Shown here: positions 51,824-61,139 of the stretch, piece after piece
Layout: every line of letters begins with the position of its first letter
Numbering within the stretch: the stretch's first letter is position 1
Assembly: GCF_025506355.1 (NCBI RefSeq)
Contig: NZ_JANZYP010000059.1
Span: 1-64,000, forward strand
Length of the DNA: 64,000 bases
Source: Sphaerisporangium corydalis
GTDB taxonomy: Bacteria; Actinomycetota; Actinomycetes; Streptosporangiales; Streptosporangiaceae
Reading direction: 5' to 3'
The notes under the pieces: model-generated
What the model saw: only the letters and a program-made list of their open reading frames with translations
Databases searched by the model: none
Told to the model about the DNA's origin: nothing
Position numbers and translations under genes: made by a program

Positions 51824-53044
51824 TTAGGGGCGGGAGGTCAGGAGGGATTCGGTTTTTTCGGGGTCGGAGAGGATGGACCAGGCGTAGATGGGGTCGGCGA
51901 ACATGTTGACGAAGTGGTCGGCGAGGTACTGGTCGGTGGCGGCACCGATGAGCAGTCTGAGGACGTGCTCGGGTGGTGGCTGGAGGAAGGCGTTGGCCCA
52001 TTCGGTGACCGGGCCGGCCATCTTCCACATCTCCTCCGCCACCGACATGGCGAACGTCTCGTCGTACGGGCCGCCCTGGGCGATGGCCTCGGCGGCCACC
52101 CAGGCGCAGTGTGAGCCGAGGTTGGCGCCCTGCCCGGTGACCGGGTCGTTGGTGATCCACGCGTCGCCGACGGCGAGGGCGATACGGCCGGTGGAGAGCT
52201 TGGCGACCGGGGTGCGCACGACGGGTGTGACCGCGCCCTGGAGCAGGTCGTCCGGGCCGAGCGGGGCGAACGAGCCGGGGTCGACGCGTTCGGCGATGCG
52301 CGGCGCGTGCTCGGTGAGCGTGTCCAGCAGCGTGCGGACGAAACCGCGCGGGTCGTCCCGGTAGGACAGCCGGGTCACGGGTTCGAGCGGTCCGCCGGGA
52401 ACGGCCTCGACCATCATCCCGGCGGCCAGGCCCTCGCGCGTCCACATGGGCATCTGGAAGATCTCGCCGCACCCGGGCGACACGTTGTAGCTGAAGCCCG
52501 CCAGGGTCACGCCCGTGTACAGCCCGGCCAGGAGCGAACGCTGCGGCGCGACGTGGGGGGACCGGGTCTCGTCGCGGGGGAACAGCTCGGCCACCGATCG
52601 CCGGCCGGCCGCCACCACGATCAGCTCGTGGGCGGCCGACCACTTCTCGACCTCGGCGGCTCCGGGCGAGGGCTCGGTCACCACGAGCCGGCCGCCACGC
52701 GAGGTGTAGTCGTCCAGGAGGGCGGGCAGCAGCAGGCGGAAGTCGACCGCGTGGAACGGCTCGTCGAGCACGCCACGGAACTCCAGCGGCGGCGCCCCCT
52801 TGAGGGAGATCTTCGCGGTCGTCGCGAAGCTGCCCTCGACGGCGAAATGCTCGCAGCCCATGGTCCGTTCGCGTTCACGCGTGCGCCACATCCGGGCGAC
52901 GGTGTTGGGCAGACGCCCGCCTCGCATCTGGTCGGCGGTCTTCTCGGTGTACAGGGTCACGTCCACGCCCAGCTGCCGCAGCCGCAACGCGAGTGTCAGG
53001 CCGGAGATCCCCGTGCCCACGACACCGATTCCACTGGAGGTCAT
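51824..53044 (-). CDS. Styrene/indole monooxygenase-like flavoprotein
   Basis: 406 residues from ATG 53044 (AAGGAG upstream). N-terminal Rossmann GVVGTGISGLTLALRLRQLG binds FAD; the middle and C-terminal parts (GVTLAGFSYNVSPGCGEIFQ; AVGDAWITNDPVTGQGANLG with the GD motif) match the StyA family, which epoxidises styrene or indole using FADH2 from a separate reductase. No StyB-like reductase gene is adjacent. Divergent from a DsbA-like gene. Whether the substrate is an aromatic in this organism is unknown. Confidence 0.82.
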   Translation of the reverse strand: MTSSGIGVVGTGISGLTLALRLRQLGVDVTLYTEKTADQMRGGRLPNTVARMWRTRERERTMGCEHFAVEGSFATTAKISLKGAPPLEFRGVLDEPFHAVDFRLLLPALLDDYTSRGGRLVVTEPSPGAAEVEKWSAAHELIVVAAGRRSVAELFPRDETRSPHVAPQRSLLAGLYTGVTLAGFSYNVSPGCGEIFQMPMWTREGLAAGMMVEAVPGGPLEPVTRLSYRDDPRGFVRTLLDTLTEHAPRIAERVDPGSFAPLGPDDLLQGAVTPVVRTPVAKLSTGRIALAVGDAWITNDPVTGQGANLGSHCAWVAAEAIAQGGPYDETFAMSVAEEMWKMAGPVTEWANAFLQPPPEHVLRLLIGAATDQYLADHFVNMFADPIYAWSILSDPEKTESLLTSRP

Positions 53045-53228
53045 CGGTTGCTCCTTTCTCACCGCCCATTGACCTGCACCCTGTTTGTTCCGGAATCAAT
53101 GACGGATTGGCGTGGACTTGGCACGTATGTCCGTCCTGGTCACCGGCGATACGGTCGTGCGCGTCACCGTCCCCCGGCATTCCGTATCGGCCTGTTCAGG
53201 ATGCACGGCGCGGGGGGAGAAGGAGCGT

Positions 53229-53810
53229 ATGAGCATGCGATCAGGTCACGTGGCGCCGCCGGTCCACATACCGGCGGGGGTGACGGGCACCGAGGGCGGC
53301 ATCGCGGTGGGGGCCGGGCCGGTCGTCGTGGACGTCTACCTGGACTTCCTGTGCCCGTTCTGCAAGCAGTTCGAGCTGACCGCGGGGCCCAAGCTGGACG
53401 AGCTCGTGCGGAGCAGGCGGATCGCCCGGTTGTACCACCCGATGAACATCCTGGACGAAGCGTCCACCAACCGGTACTCCTCACGGGCGGCGTCGGCCTC
53501 GGGGTGCGCGGCCGACCAGGGCAGGTTCGTGGAGTACGCCTACATGCTGTTCGTGAACCAGCCGCCGGAGGGCGGGCCGGGGCTCAGCGACGACGAGCTG
53601 ATCGGGCTCGGCACCTCGCTCGGGGTGGAGGACCAGGACTTCGAGGACTCGGTGCGCAGGCACGTGTACGTCGACTGGGCGGCGTACGTGACGGCGAAGG
53701 CCGCGCTGCGCGGGGTGAACGCCACCCCGACGGTGTTCGTCCAGGGCAAGGCCGTGCCCGCGAACATCCAGATCATCACCGCCGCCGTGGACGCCGCCAC
53801 GAACGCCTGA
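53229..53810 (+). CDS. DsbA-family thioredoxin-like protein
   Basis: 193 residues from ATG 53229 (GAAGGAG upstream). A thioredoxin fold with active site C42-P-F-C45 (YLDFLCPFCKQFEL), an inserted helical domain (about 85-165) and the cis-Pro region NATPTVFVQGK. This is the actinobacterial DsbA/FrnE-like type that oxidises or reduces thiols. No signal peptide is evident in this form, so it may act in the cytosol. It diverges from the flavin monooxygenase gene and lies 46 bp from the convergent LLM gene. Confidence 0.86.
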   Translation: MSMRSGHVAPPVHIPAGVTGTEGGIAVGAGPVVVDVYLDFLCPFCKQFELTAGPKLDELVRSRRIARLYHPMNILDEASTNRYSSRAASASGCAADQGRFVEYAYMLFVNQPPEGGPGLSDDELIGLGTSLGVEDQDFEDSVRRHVYVDWAAYVTAKAALRGVNATPTVFVQGKAVPANIQIITAAVDAATNA

Positions 53811-53856
53811 ACCCCGCCCGCCGTGCGCCACCCTCTGGCCCGCCCGCCGCCACCGG

Positions 53857-54771
53857 TCAGGGGTTCAGGAGGGCGTTCACTTCGGCCACCCGCTCGTAGT
53901 GGTGGCGCCAGTCCGGCAGGTCGGTCATCAGGACCGCCCGCTCGGCGCCCGCCCGCGCGTACTCCGCCAGGCGCTCCGCCGCCTCATGCCGGTCCCCGGC
54001 CAGCGGGATCTCCAGGGCCTGCTCCAGCGGCACGCCGTACCCCCGCGACAGCGCCTCGGCGACGGCCGCCCGGCCGCCCCGGCCGCCCCCGAGCGCCGCG
54101 GGGATCCCGACGGTGACGGTGGGCCGCGCCCGGCCGCGTTCGGCGGCCAGTCGGCGCAGGCGGGCCACTCCGGCGGCCAGCGCCTCGGGGGTGATGACCG
54201 AGGGGAACCAGCCGTCGCCGTACGCCGCCGCGCGCCGGAGCGCGGCGGGCCCGTTGCCGCCGATCAGGATGGGCGGGACGGCGGCGGCGGGCGCCAGCGT
54301 GATCTTCGGAGCCCCGGGTTCGTGCGGCAGCACGGTGGGCTCGCCCGCCAGCAGGCCGGGGAGCGCGCCGAGCGCCGCGTCGGTGCGCGGCCCGCGTTCG
54401 GCGAACGGCACGCCCGCCGCCTCCCACCCGGCGGTGCCGTGCGGTACGCCTCCGGTGCCGACGCCGAGCAGGACGCGCCCGCCGGAGACGTGCTGCAACG
54501 TGCCGAGCTGCTTGGCCGCCCAGGCGAGGGGGCGCATGGCGAGCACCATCACACCGAAGCCGAGCCGTACGCGGCGGGTGGCGCCGGCCGCCGCGGCGAG
54601 GGCGATGGTGCTGTCGAGGATGGGCGCGGCCGGGATGAGGTGGTCGGCGGCCCACACCGATTCGAGGCCGAGCTCCTCGGCGAGTACGGCGTGCTCGCGG
54701 ACGTCGCCGAGCAGGGTGCGGTCCGGGCCTCGGCCGGTCGTGGGCAGCCCGACTCCGATATCGAGGGACAT
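53857..54771 (-). CDS. LLM-class F420-dependent oxidoreductase
   Basis: 304 residues from ATG 54771 (AAGGAG upstream). A luciferase-like TIM barrel: ELGLESVWAADHLIPA, VLLGVGTGGVPHGTAGWEAA and ILIGGNGPAALRRAAAYGDG are family landmarks of F420-dependent enzymes of Mycobacterium/Streptomyces type. It would transfer hydride between F420H2 and an unknown organic substrate. Second gene of a two-gene operon, 19 bp after the quinone oxidoreductase, under probable TetR control. Confidence 0.9.
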   Translation of the reverse strand: MSLDIGVGLPTTGRGPDRTLLGDVREHAVLAEELGLESVWAADHLIPAAPILDSTIALAAAAGATRRVRLGFGVMVLAMRPLAWAAKQLGTLQHVSGGRVLLGVGTGGVPHGTAGWEAAGVPFAERGPRTDAALGALPGLLAGEPTVLPHEPGAPKITLAPAAAVPPILIGGNGPAALRRAAAYGDGWFPSVITPEALAAGVARLRRLAAERGRARPTVTVGIPAALGGGRGGRAAVAEALSRGYGVPLEQALEIPLAGDRHEAAERLAEYARAGAERAVLMTDLPDWRHHYERVAEVNALLNP

Positions 54772-54790
54772 CTCAGCTCCTTGGGGGTGG

Positions 54791-55759
54791 TCAGGGGATG
54801 AGGAGGGTCTTGCCGAGGGTGGTGCGGGACTGGATGGCGGCGTGCGCGGCGGCGGCCCGTTCCAGCGGGAAGGTCTGGCCGACGACCGGGCGGAGGCGGC
54901 CGGCGGCGGCCTCGGCGAGCGCGGCCTCGGCCATCGCCCTGATGTCGGCGGGCGACCGCAGGATCCGCGCCCCGGTGACGAGGTCGACGCCACGTCCGGA
55001 CGCCTCGGCCTCCGTGACGCGTGTCATCGTCCCGCCGGCGGCGCCGAACATCACAAACCTCCCCCGAGGGGCGACGAGCTCGAACGCCGCGCGGCCGATG
55101 GCGCCGCCGACCCCGTCGAGAGCCACGTCGACCCCGGCGTCGCCGACGGCCTCGCGGACCCGGTCGTCCCAGCCGTCCTCGGTGTAGCGGACGGTCGCCT
55201 TCGCGCCCAGGTCGGCGGCCAGGCCGAGCTTGCGCCGCGATCCGGCCACCGCGACCACCTGGGCGCCCGCGTTCACCGCGAGCTGGACGAGCAGGCTCCC
55301 GACCCCGCCCCCCGCGGCCTCCACCAGCACCCACTCGCCGGGGCGGGGGGCCGCGGCCCGGATGACGCCCATCGCGGTCCGCCCGTCGGCGAGCAGCGCG
55401 ACGGCGTCGGCGAGGTCCAGTCCTGGCGGTACGGCGATCAGGCCGCCGGCGTCCGCCGCCACCCGTTCGGCGTACCCGCCCGACCCTTTCAGGGAGGTCA
55501 CGACCGTCCGGCCGACGAGCGCGGGGTCGGCTCCCGGGCCGGTCTCGATGACCGTGCCGCCCACGCCGTTCCCGGGGATGATTGGCAGCGTGGGCAGCGG
55601 TACCGGCGCGGAACCCGATCTGACCTGCGTCTCTATGAAGGGGACGCCGATCGCGGCCACCTCGATGACGACCTGTCCTTGGCCTGGTCGCGGTTCCGGC
55701 GCCTCCCCGGGGACGAGCACCTCCGGTCCGCCGAACTCTCGTAGCCATATCGCGCGCAT
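54791..55759 (-). CDS. Zinc-less quinone oxidoreductase (medium-chain dehydrogenase)
   Basis: 322 residues from ATG 55759. GroES-like N-terminal domain (MRAIWLREFGGPEVL; GNGVGGTVIETG) and Rossmann domain with the NADPH motif EAAGGGVGSLLVQLA. The structural-zinc cysteines are missing, as in QOR/zeta-crystallin enzymes that reduce quinones or enals with NADPH. First gene of the operon with the LLM enzyme, and divergent from TetR over a double operator starting 28 bases upstream. Confidence 0.91.
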   Translation of the reverse strand: MRAIWLREFGGPEVLVPGEAPEPRPGQGQVVIEVAAIGVPFIETQVRSGSAPVPLPTLPIIPGNGVGGTVIETGPGADPALVGRTVVTSLKGSGGYAERVAADAGGLIAVPPGLDLADAVALLADGRTAMGVIRAAAPRPGEWVLVEAAGGGVGSLLVQLAVNAGAQVVAVAGSRRKLGLAADLGAKATVRYTEDGWDDRVREAVGDAGVDVALDGVGGAIGRAAFELVAPRGRFVMFGAAGGTMTRVTEAEASGRGVDLVTGARILRSPADIRAMAEAALAEAAAGRLRPVVGQTFPLERAAAAHAAIQSRTTLGKTLLIP

Positions 55760-55786
55760 GTCCGCTCCTCTCGCGGAGACCTCATC

Positions 55787-55836
55787 TATCGGAATGAATC
55801 ACTCCGATAAAGATAGCGGAATGATTCGCTCCGATA
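55787..55836. promoter_or_regulatory. Two tandem TetR operators
   Basis: Two 23-bp near-palindromes (55787-55809 and 55814-55836) share TATCGGA/TAGCGGA left arms and TCCGATA right arms with ATGAATCAC/ATGATTCGC centres, offset by 27 bp. They fill the space between the divergent starts. Confidence 0.8.
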
Positions 55837-55852
55837 GCAATAGACTCCGGTC

Positions 55853-56545
55853 GTGGACCCGACGACAGGTCGCCCGGCGGCGGGCGGAACCGTGCCTGAC
55901 ATGGCGCGACGCGAAAGCAGGCGGGGACGTCAGGCCGAGGCCGAGCGCAACGACCGCCTCGTGCTGGAGGCCGCGCGCACGGTCTTCGCCGAGCAGGGCG
56001 CCGGGGCGCCGATGTCCGCCCTCGCGGACCTGGCCGGGGTCGGCATCGCCACGTTCTACCGCCGGTACGGCAGCAAGGAGGAGCTGCTGCAACGGCTGTG
56101 CCTGCTGTCGATGGAGGAGTCGATCGCGTCCGCGCGGGAGGCGATCGCCGCCGAGGGCGACGGGTGGTCGGCGGTCGCGGGCTTCGTCCGGCGCTGCGTG
56201 GACGCCAGGGTGGGGTCGCTCGGCTCGGCCGCCGGCACGATCGCCGTCACCGCCGAGATGACGGCGGCGAGCGAGCTGGGGCGCCGGCTGATGGAGGAAC
56301 TGGTGGGGCGGGCCCGGGCCGACGGCACCGTGCGCACTGACCTGACCGCTCTGGACGTCTCCTACCTGATCGAGCAGTTCAGCCGCAGCCCGCGCGGCAC
56401 CGAGGAGCGGGCCAACGTCAGCGGGCGGCTGCTGGCCCTCGCGCTGGACGGCCTGCGGAGCGGCGCCCGGCGGGAGGACCTGCCGGGCACGCCTCCGGAC
56501 TGGGAGACCTACAGCGGCAGGTGGTACCACGCGGACATCGACTGA
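55853..56545 (+). CDS. TetR family transcriptional regulator
   Basis: 230 residues if GTG 55853 is used; ATG 55901 (MARRESRRGRQ) is the main alternative. TAGACT at 55841-55846 lies at -10 distance from the GTG, so a leaderless transcript starting at 55853 is possible. The helix-turn-helix is at about 38-85 (LEAARTVFAEQGAGAPMSAL; LAGVGIATFYRRYGSKEELL). The C-terminal domain binds an unknown ligand. It probably represses itself and the divergent QOR-LLM operon through the two operators. Confidence 0.9.
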   Translation: MDPTTGRPAAGGTVPDMARRESRRGRQAEAERNDRLVLEAARTVFAEQGAGAPMSALADLAGVGIATFYRRYGSKEELLQRLCLLSMEESIASAREAIAAEGDGWSAVAGFVRRCVDARVGSLGSAAGTIAVTAEMTAASELGRRLMEELVGRARADGTVRTDLTALDVSYLIEQFSRSPRGTEERANVSGRLLALALDGLRSGARREDLPGTPPDWETYSGRWYHADID

Positions 56546-56584
56546 ACGGCGGCAGGTGGTGACTCCGGGAGGGAACGAACGGCG

Positions 56585-56612
56585 AAGGCCACCTCCGGGG
56601 GGAAGTGGCCTT
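56585..56612. terminator. Bidirectional hairpin between TetR and M23 genes
   Basis: AAGGCCAC pairs with GTGGCCTT across a 12-base loop, 40 bases after the TetR stop and 14 bases beyond the M23 stop on the other strand. Confidence 0.65.
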
Positions 56613-56625
56613 GCCGGGCGGTGGG

Positions 56626-57522
56626 TCAGCCGCAGTGTTCGAAGGGGCTGTCGTAGGTGGACGAGCCGGCCTTCCCACCCCATTTCACGCAGGTGTTGCC
56701 GGCGGCGGCCCGCACCGGGCCCGCGTAGTAGGCGAAGCTGCCCGAGTCGGTGACCCGGCTCTTGCCCTGCACCTCCAGGTACGCGGAGGTGGCCGTCGCC
56801 GTGCCGACCGACGCGCTCTTGACGGTGGCCACGCAGTTGTTGGCGTTGCCGGTGTTGTACAGCAGGTAGACGCGGCCCGCCGAGCCCAGCGCGGCGGAGT
56901 CGATGACGCTGTAGCCGCTGCCGCAGATCTCCTCGGGAGAGTAGGGGTTGTTGCTGCCGGAGCAGTTGTTCGAGGTGACCGTCTGGACCGGGTACCCGAA
57001 CGTCACCCCGTTGAAGACGGCCCTTTGGATGTTGGCCGGGTAGGAGGTGTCGGTCGTGCGCACCTCGTAGTGCAGGTGCGGCGAGATGTTGTTGCCCGGC
57101 TTGCTGGTGTTGCCCACTTCGCCGATCTTCTGGCCCTGCGCGACCTGGGCCCCGGCGCTCACCGACCGCACCCGCAGGTGCGCGTAGTACGAGGACCAGC
57201 CGCCGCCGTGGTCGATCTTGACCAGGTTGCCGAAGCCGTTGGTCGACCCCTGGTTGGCCGAGATGACGACGGTGCCGGCCGCCGAGGCGGCCACGGTGTC
57301 CCCGAGGTCGGCGTCGGCCGTGCTCCCCCGGTTGAAGTCGATCTCGTAGGACTGGTGGGCGCTGCTGGCGCTGGAGTTCCCGGTCCAGCTCTGGCCGCAG
57401 GGGAAGGGGAGCTGGAAGTTCGGCCGGGGTCCGGCCGCGCCGGCGCTCGGTGCCAGCGCGACGCCGCCCGCGAGGCTGAGCAGCAGGGCGGTGCCCGCTG
57501 TGAGCAACCTGTTGAGCTTCAT
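56626..57522 (-). CDS. Secreted M23 (LytM-type) metallopeptidase
   Basis: 298 residues from ATG 57522, with signal peptide LLTAGTALLLSLAGGVALAP (cleavage after AGA). The peptidase domain covers about 40-160. Metal ligands are H56 and D62 (HQSYEIDFN) and H151 in SPHLHYEV, with H115 (YYAHLRV) and H149 as further active-site histidines. The C-terminal 130 residues, with four cysteines, are of unknown function and may bind cell wall. It cleaves peptidoglycan cross-links. Terminator shared with TetR; 230 bp of non-coding sequence separates it from the divergent SARP gene. Confidence 0.9.
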   Translation of the reverse strand: MKLNRLLTAGTALLLSLAGGVALAPSAGAAGPRPNFQLPFPCGQSWTGNSSASSAHQSYEIDFNRGSTADADLGDTVAASAAGTVVISANQGSTNGFGNLVKIDHGGGWSSYYAHLRVRSVSAGAQVAQGQKIGEVGNTSKPGNNISPHLHYEVRTTDTSYPANIQRAVFNGVTFGYPVQTVTSNNCSGSNNPYSPEEICGSGYSVIDSAALGSAGRVYLLYNTGNANNCVATVKSASVGTATATSAYLEVQGKSRVTDSGSFAYYAGPVRAAAGNTCVKWGGKAGSSTYDSPFEHCG

Positions 57523-57751
57523 GCGGATCCTTTCTCGCGGCTCCGGCGGGTCCGGCGCTGGGTGCCGACGCGCTCCGACCGGACGCGGGTTCTGGAGGGA
57601 CCGCCGGAAAGCGGCTCCGGAGGCCCTACTTGGCGTTCAGCGTCCGGATAAGCCATATAAAAAACGTCCAAAACAGATACAAATGAGGTCCTAGCTTCAA
57701 GCGACCCAACCCGGCTAAACGGGCGAAAAGTCTCTAAAGGAGCAAACGGGC

Positions 57752-60625
57752 ATGATTGCTGATCAGCCCACTTTCACCGTGCTCGGCCCGCTGGACGTAC
57801 GGGCCGCGAGATCCCCCCGCCTCGGGGGCACCAAGCCCCGGATGCTGCTGGCCACCCTGCTGCTGCACGCCAACCGCGTGGTCGGCACCGGCTTCCTGGT
57901 CGAGGTGCTGTGGCCCGGGCCCCGGCCGCGTTCCGCCGTCGAGAACGTCCGGACCTACGTCAGCTCCCTGCGCGCCGGTCTCGCCGAGGCCGGCGTGCGC
58001 GCGCCCATCCGGGCCCGGCAGTCCGGATACATGATCGAGGTGGCCCCCGGGGAGCTGGACCTGCTCGGCTTCGAGGAGCTGACGGCCGGTGCCCGGCTCT
58101 CGCGCGCCGAGGGCCGTACCGCGGAAGCGGTCGACCGGCTCTGCCGTGCGCTCGCCCTGTGGCGGGGCGCCCCCCTGGCCGATCTTCCCGGCAGCCCGCT
58201 CTGGGACGGCCGGCTCGGGCCCCTCGCGGACGCCCGGCTCGCGGCGGCGGAGGAGCTGCTGGCCCTGCGGGTGGCACTCGGGCAGCACGCCAGCGCGATC
58301 AGCGAGCTGCGCGGGCTGCTCGTGGAGCACCCCTTCAGGGAAGGGCTGTGGCGGCAGCTCATGCTCGCCCTGCACGGCAGCGGGCGGCAGGCCGAGGCGC
58401 TGCGCGCGTACACGACGATCAGGGACCGGCTGGTGGCCGAGCTCGGGATCGAGCCCGGCGCCGAGCTGCGCGAGGCCCACGCGACCGTGCTCGCCGGCGC
58501 CCCGCCGCCAGGCGCCAGGTCCGCGCGGCCCACGCCGTACCAGCTCCCGCCGGACGTCCCGGACTTCACCGGCCGGGCGGGGGACGTCGCGGCGGTCATC
58601 GAGACGCTGGCGCCCCGGGCCGCCGCCGGGCCGCCGTCGATCACCCTGGTGGTCGGGCCGCCGGGCGTGGGCAAGTCCGCGCTGGCCGTGCACTGCGCGC
58701 ACGCCGTACGGGACGCCTGCCCCGACGGGCAGCTCTACCTCGACCTGGGCGGCACCTCCCTGACGCCCCCCGGCCCCGGCGAGCTGCTCGCGGAGGCGCT
58801 GCGCGCGCTGGGCGTGGCCGAGGGCGCGCTGCCCGACGGCGTCCAGGAGCGTTCGGCCCTGTACCGCTCGCTGCTCGCTGGCCGGGCCGTGCTCGTCGTG
58901 CTCGACGACGCCGCAGGCGCCGCCCAGGTGCGCCCGCTGCTGCCGGGCAGCGGCGGTTCGGTGCTGGTGACCAGCCGCCGCCGGATCACCGAGCTGCCCG
59001 GCACCCGCCAGGTCGAGCTGGACGTGCTGGCGCAGGAGGAGGCCGAGGAGCTGCTCCGCAGGATCGTCGGCGGCGAGCGGCTGAACCGGGAGCGGGACGC
59101 GGCGGCGGCCATCGTCCGGTCCTGCGGGCGGCTGCCGCTCGCCGTGCGGATCGCCGGCGCCCGCCTGGTCGCGCGGCCGGCGTGGTCGCTGCGCGTGCTG
59201 GAGCGCCGCCTGGACGACGAGGCGTTCCGGCTGGGCGAGCTCCGCGCCGGGGACCTCGGGGTGCGGGCGAGCGTGGACCGCAGCTACCGGCTGCTCCCCG
59301 ACGCCGCCGCCCGCGCGCTCAGGACGCTCGGCCTGCTCGGGCCGCAGACCCTCCCCGGCTGGGTGGTCGACGCCGTGCTTGACCGCCACCGGTCGGACGA
59401 GGTGGTGGACCACCTGGTGGACGCGAGCCTGCTCCGCACGGTGGGCGGCGACCCGCTCGGCGGGCCCCGCTACCGCCTGCACGACCTGATCCGCTGCGAC
59501 GCCAGGGAGCGGGCGCGCGCCGACCCCGAGGGGCACGCTTTGGGACGGGTGGTGGGCGCGTGGCTGGCCATCGCCGAACGGGCCACCGCACGCCTGCCGA
59601 CCACCGTCTTCGGCCTGATGTCGCCGACGGCCGAACGCTGGGAGCCCGCCGAGTCGACCGTCGGGCAGATGGCGGTCAACCCGCTCGCGTGGTTCGACAC
59701 CGAACGCGAGGCGCTGCTCGGGACGGTACGGCTGGCCGCCGACGCCGGGATGGCCGACTCGGCGTGGGGGCTGGCCGCGACCCTGGTGCCGTACTTCGAC
59801 CTGCGGGGACACTACGACGCCTGGCGGAGCACCCACCAGATCGCGCTGGACGCCGTGCGGGCGAAGGGGGATCCGCGCGGCGAGGCGGCGCTGCTGCGCG
59901 GCCTCGCCCAGGTGTACCTGTACCAGGACGCCTACCCCGAGGCCGCGGACATGTTCCGGCGGTCTCTCATGATCTTCCGTGAGGTGGGGGACCGCAGGGG
60001 CGAGGCGATCGCGATCTGCGGGCTCGGCGCGGTGGACCAGGTCCGTGGCGAGAGCCTGAGCGCGCTGCGGCGCTTCCGGCAGGCGCTCGGGATGTTCCTC
60101 GGCATGGGGGACCCGGCGGGCGAGGCCTACGCGCGGCAGGCGATCGGCAAGGTCTGCCTGGAGTCGGGCGATCTGGCGGCCGCGGCTGGCTGGCTGGACG
60201 AGGCGCTCCGGCTGGCGCGGTCCCTCGGCGACCGGCACAGGGAGGGGTGCGTCTTCAACCATTTCGGGCGGCTGCACGACCTCGCGGCCGACTTCGACCG
60301 GGCGATGCACTTCCAGGACCAGGCGCTGGACATCTTCGAGAGCCTCGGCGACTGCCACTGCGCGGCGTACGCCATGCAGAGCCTCGGCCGGCGCAGGGCG
60401 GTGCGCGGCGACCGGGCGCACGCCTCCGCGCAGCTCGAACGGTCGCGCACGATCTTCCAGCGGCTGGGGGACCGCAGCGGCGAGGCGAGCGCGACCCGGA
60501 TGCTCGGCGAGCTGCACCGGGCGGCGGGCCGGGCGGACCTGGCCCGCGACTACCTCCGGCAGGCGTCCACGTTGCAGCGGGCGCTGAGTTCGGGCGCGCA
60601 CACCCCCGGGGAGTACGGGACGTGA
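57752..60625 (+). CDS. SARP/AfsR-type regulator with NB-ARC and TPR domains
   Basis: 957 residues from ATG 57752 (AAAGGAG nine bases upstream). An OmpR-like DNA-binding domain (about 5-95) and BTAD (about 100-245: FEELTAGARLSRAEGR; LRAYTTIRDRLVAELGIEPG) form the SARP module. An NB-ARC ATPase follows (P-loop VVGPPGVGKSALAVH at about 301-309; VLVVLDDAAGAAQVRPLLPG). Tetratricopeptide repeats fill about 690-950 (GEAIAICGLGAVDQVRGESL and similar). It is the AfsR layout; such proteins activate antibiotic or developmental genes. No biosynthetic cluster lies nearby, so a pleiotropic role is likelier. It is followed 85 bp on by a STAS gene. Confidence 0.92.
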   Translation: MIADQPTFTVLGPLDVRAARSPRLGGTKPRMLLATLLLHANRVVGTGFLVEVLWPGPRPRSAVENVRTYVSSLRAGLAEAGVRAPIRARQSGYMIEVAPGELDLLGFEELTAGARLSRAEGRTAEAVDRLCRALALWRGAPLADLPGSPLWDGRLGPLADARLAAAEELLALRVALGQHASAISELRGLLVEHPFREGLWRQLMLALHGSGRQAEALRAYTTIRDRLVAELGIEPGAELREAHATVLAGAPPPGARSARPTPYQLPPDVPDFTGRAGDVAAVIETLAPRAAAGPPSITLVVGPPGVGKSALAVHCAHAVRDACPDGQLYLDLGGTSLTPPGPGELLAEALRALGVAEGALPDGVQERSALYRSLLAGRAVLVVLDDAAGAAQVRPLLPGSGGSVLVTSRRRITELPGTRQVELDVLAQEEAEELLRRIVGGERLNRERDAAAAIVRSCGRLPLAVRIAGARLVARPAWSLRVLERRLDDEAFRLGELRAGDLGVRASVDRSYRLLPDAAARALRTLGLLGPQTLPGWVVDAVLDRHRSDEVVDHLVDASLLRTVGGDPLGGPRYRLHDLIRCDARERARADPEGHALGRVVGAWLAIAERATARLPTTVFGLMSPTAERWEPAESTVGQMAVNPLAWFDTEREALLGTVRLAADAGMADSAWGLAATLVPYFDLRGHYDAWRSTHQIALDAVRAKGDPRGEAALLRGLAQVYLYQDAYPEAADMFRRSLMIFREVGDRRGEAIAICGLGAVDQVRGESLSALRRFRQALGMFLGMGDPAGEAYARQAIGKVCLESGDLAAAAGWLDEALRLARSLGDRHREGCVFNHFGRLHDLAADFDRAMHFQDQALDIFESLGDCHCAAYAMQSLGRRRAVRGDRAHASAQLERSRTIFQRLGDRSGEASATRMLGELHRAAGRADLARDYLRQASTLQRALSSGAHTPGEYGT

Positions 60626-60710
60626 GTCCGCGAGTGGCCGTGTGCGACAGGTGGGGCATAGCCTGCACAGAGCAAGCAAACGGTTTGACCGTTAGAAGGG
60701 GTGCATACCC

Positions 60711-61082
60711 ATGTCAGCGTCTCAACACGGTCATAACTTCGATATCCGTGTTGAACGCCTCGATGGGTGCACCGTCCTGACCCTCGTCGGTGAAATGGAC
60801 TTTCACGGCACGCCCGCCTTCTACGCCCAGATCGACGGGCTGTGGACCCCCGGCGGCGCCCCGCGGCTGATCCTCGAACTCGCCGAGCTGATCTTCTGCG
60901 ACTCCGCCGGACTCGGGGCGCTGGTCTACGTCTTCAACCAGGTCACCTCCGCCGGAGGCCGGCTCATCCTGGTCGCCGTGCCCGACCACCTGCGGAGACG
61001 GCTGCGGATCAGCGGCCTGGACAACCACTTCGAGTTCGGCGAGTCGGTCGAGCAGGCGGTCCTGGCCCTCGGCGCGGCCTGA
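60711..61082 (+). CDS. STAS-domain anti-sigma factor antagonist
   Basis: 123 residues from ATG 60711 (GAAGGGG upstream). A single STAS domain with the phosphorylatable serine in LIFCDSAGLGALVY. Part of a partner-switching pathway, but no cognate anti-sigma kinase or sigma factor gene is adjacent. It is distinct from the STAS protein at 2006 apart from the shared motif. It may be co-transcribed with the SARP gene upstream. Confidence 0.9.
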   Translation: MSASQHGHNFDIRVERLDGCTVLTLVGEMDFHGTPAFYAQIDGLWTPGGAPRLILELAELIFCDSAGLGALVYVFNQVTSAGGRLILVAVPDHLRRRLRISGLDNHFEFGESVEQAVLALGAA

Positions 61083-61139
61083 GGGCCCACACGGCCCAGG
61101 CGCTCGTTCCGCGAGCCGCCGGTGCCGCGTTCCGGTCGT

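Noticed and set aside
57734-60679. 981-codon antisense frame over the SARP gene
   Set aside because: The plus strand encodes a full BTAD-NB-ARC-TPR protein; the antisense reading is Arg/Pro-rich with no domain.
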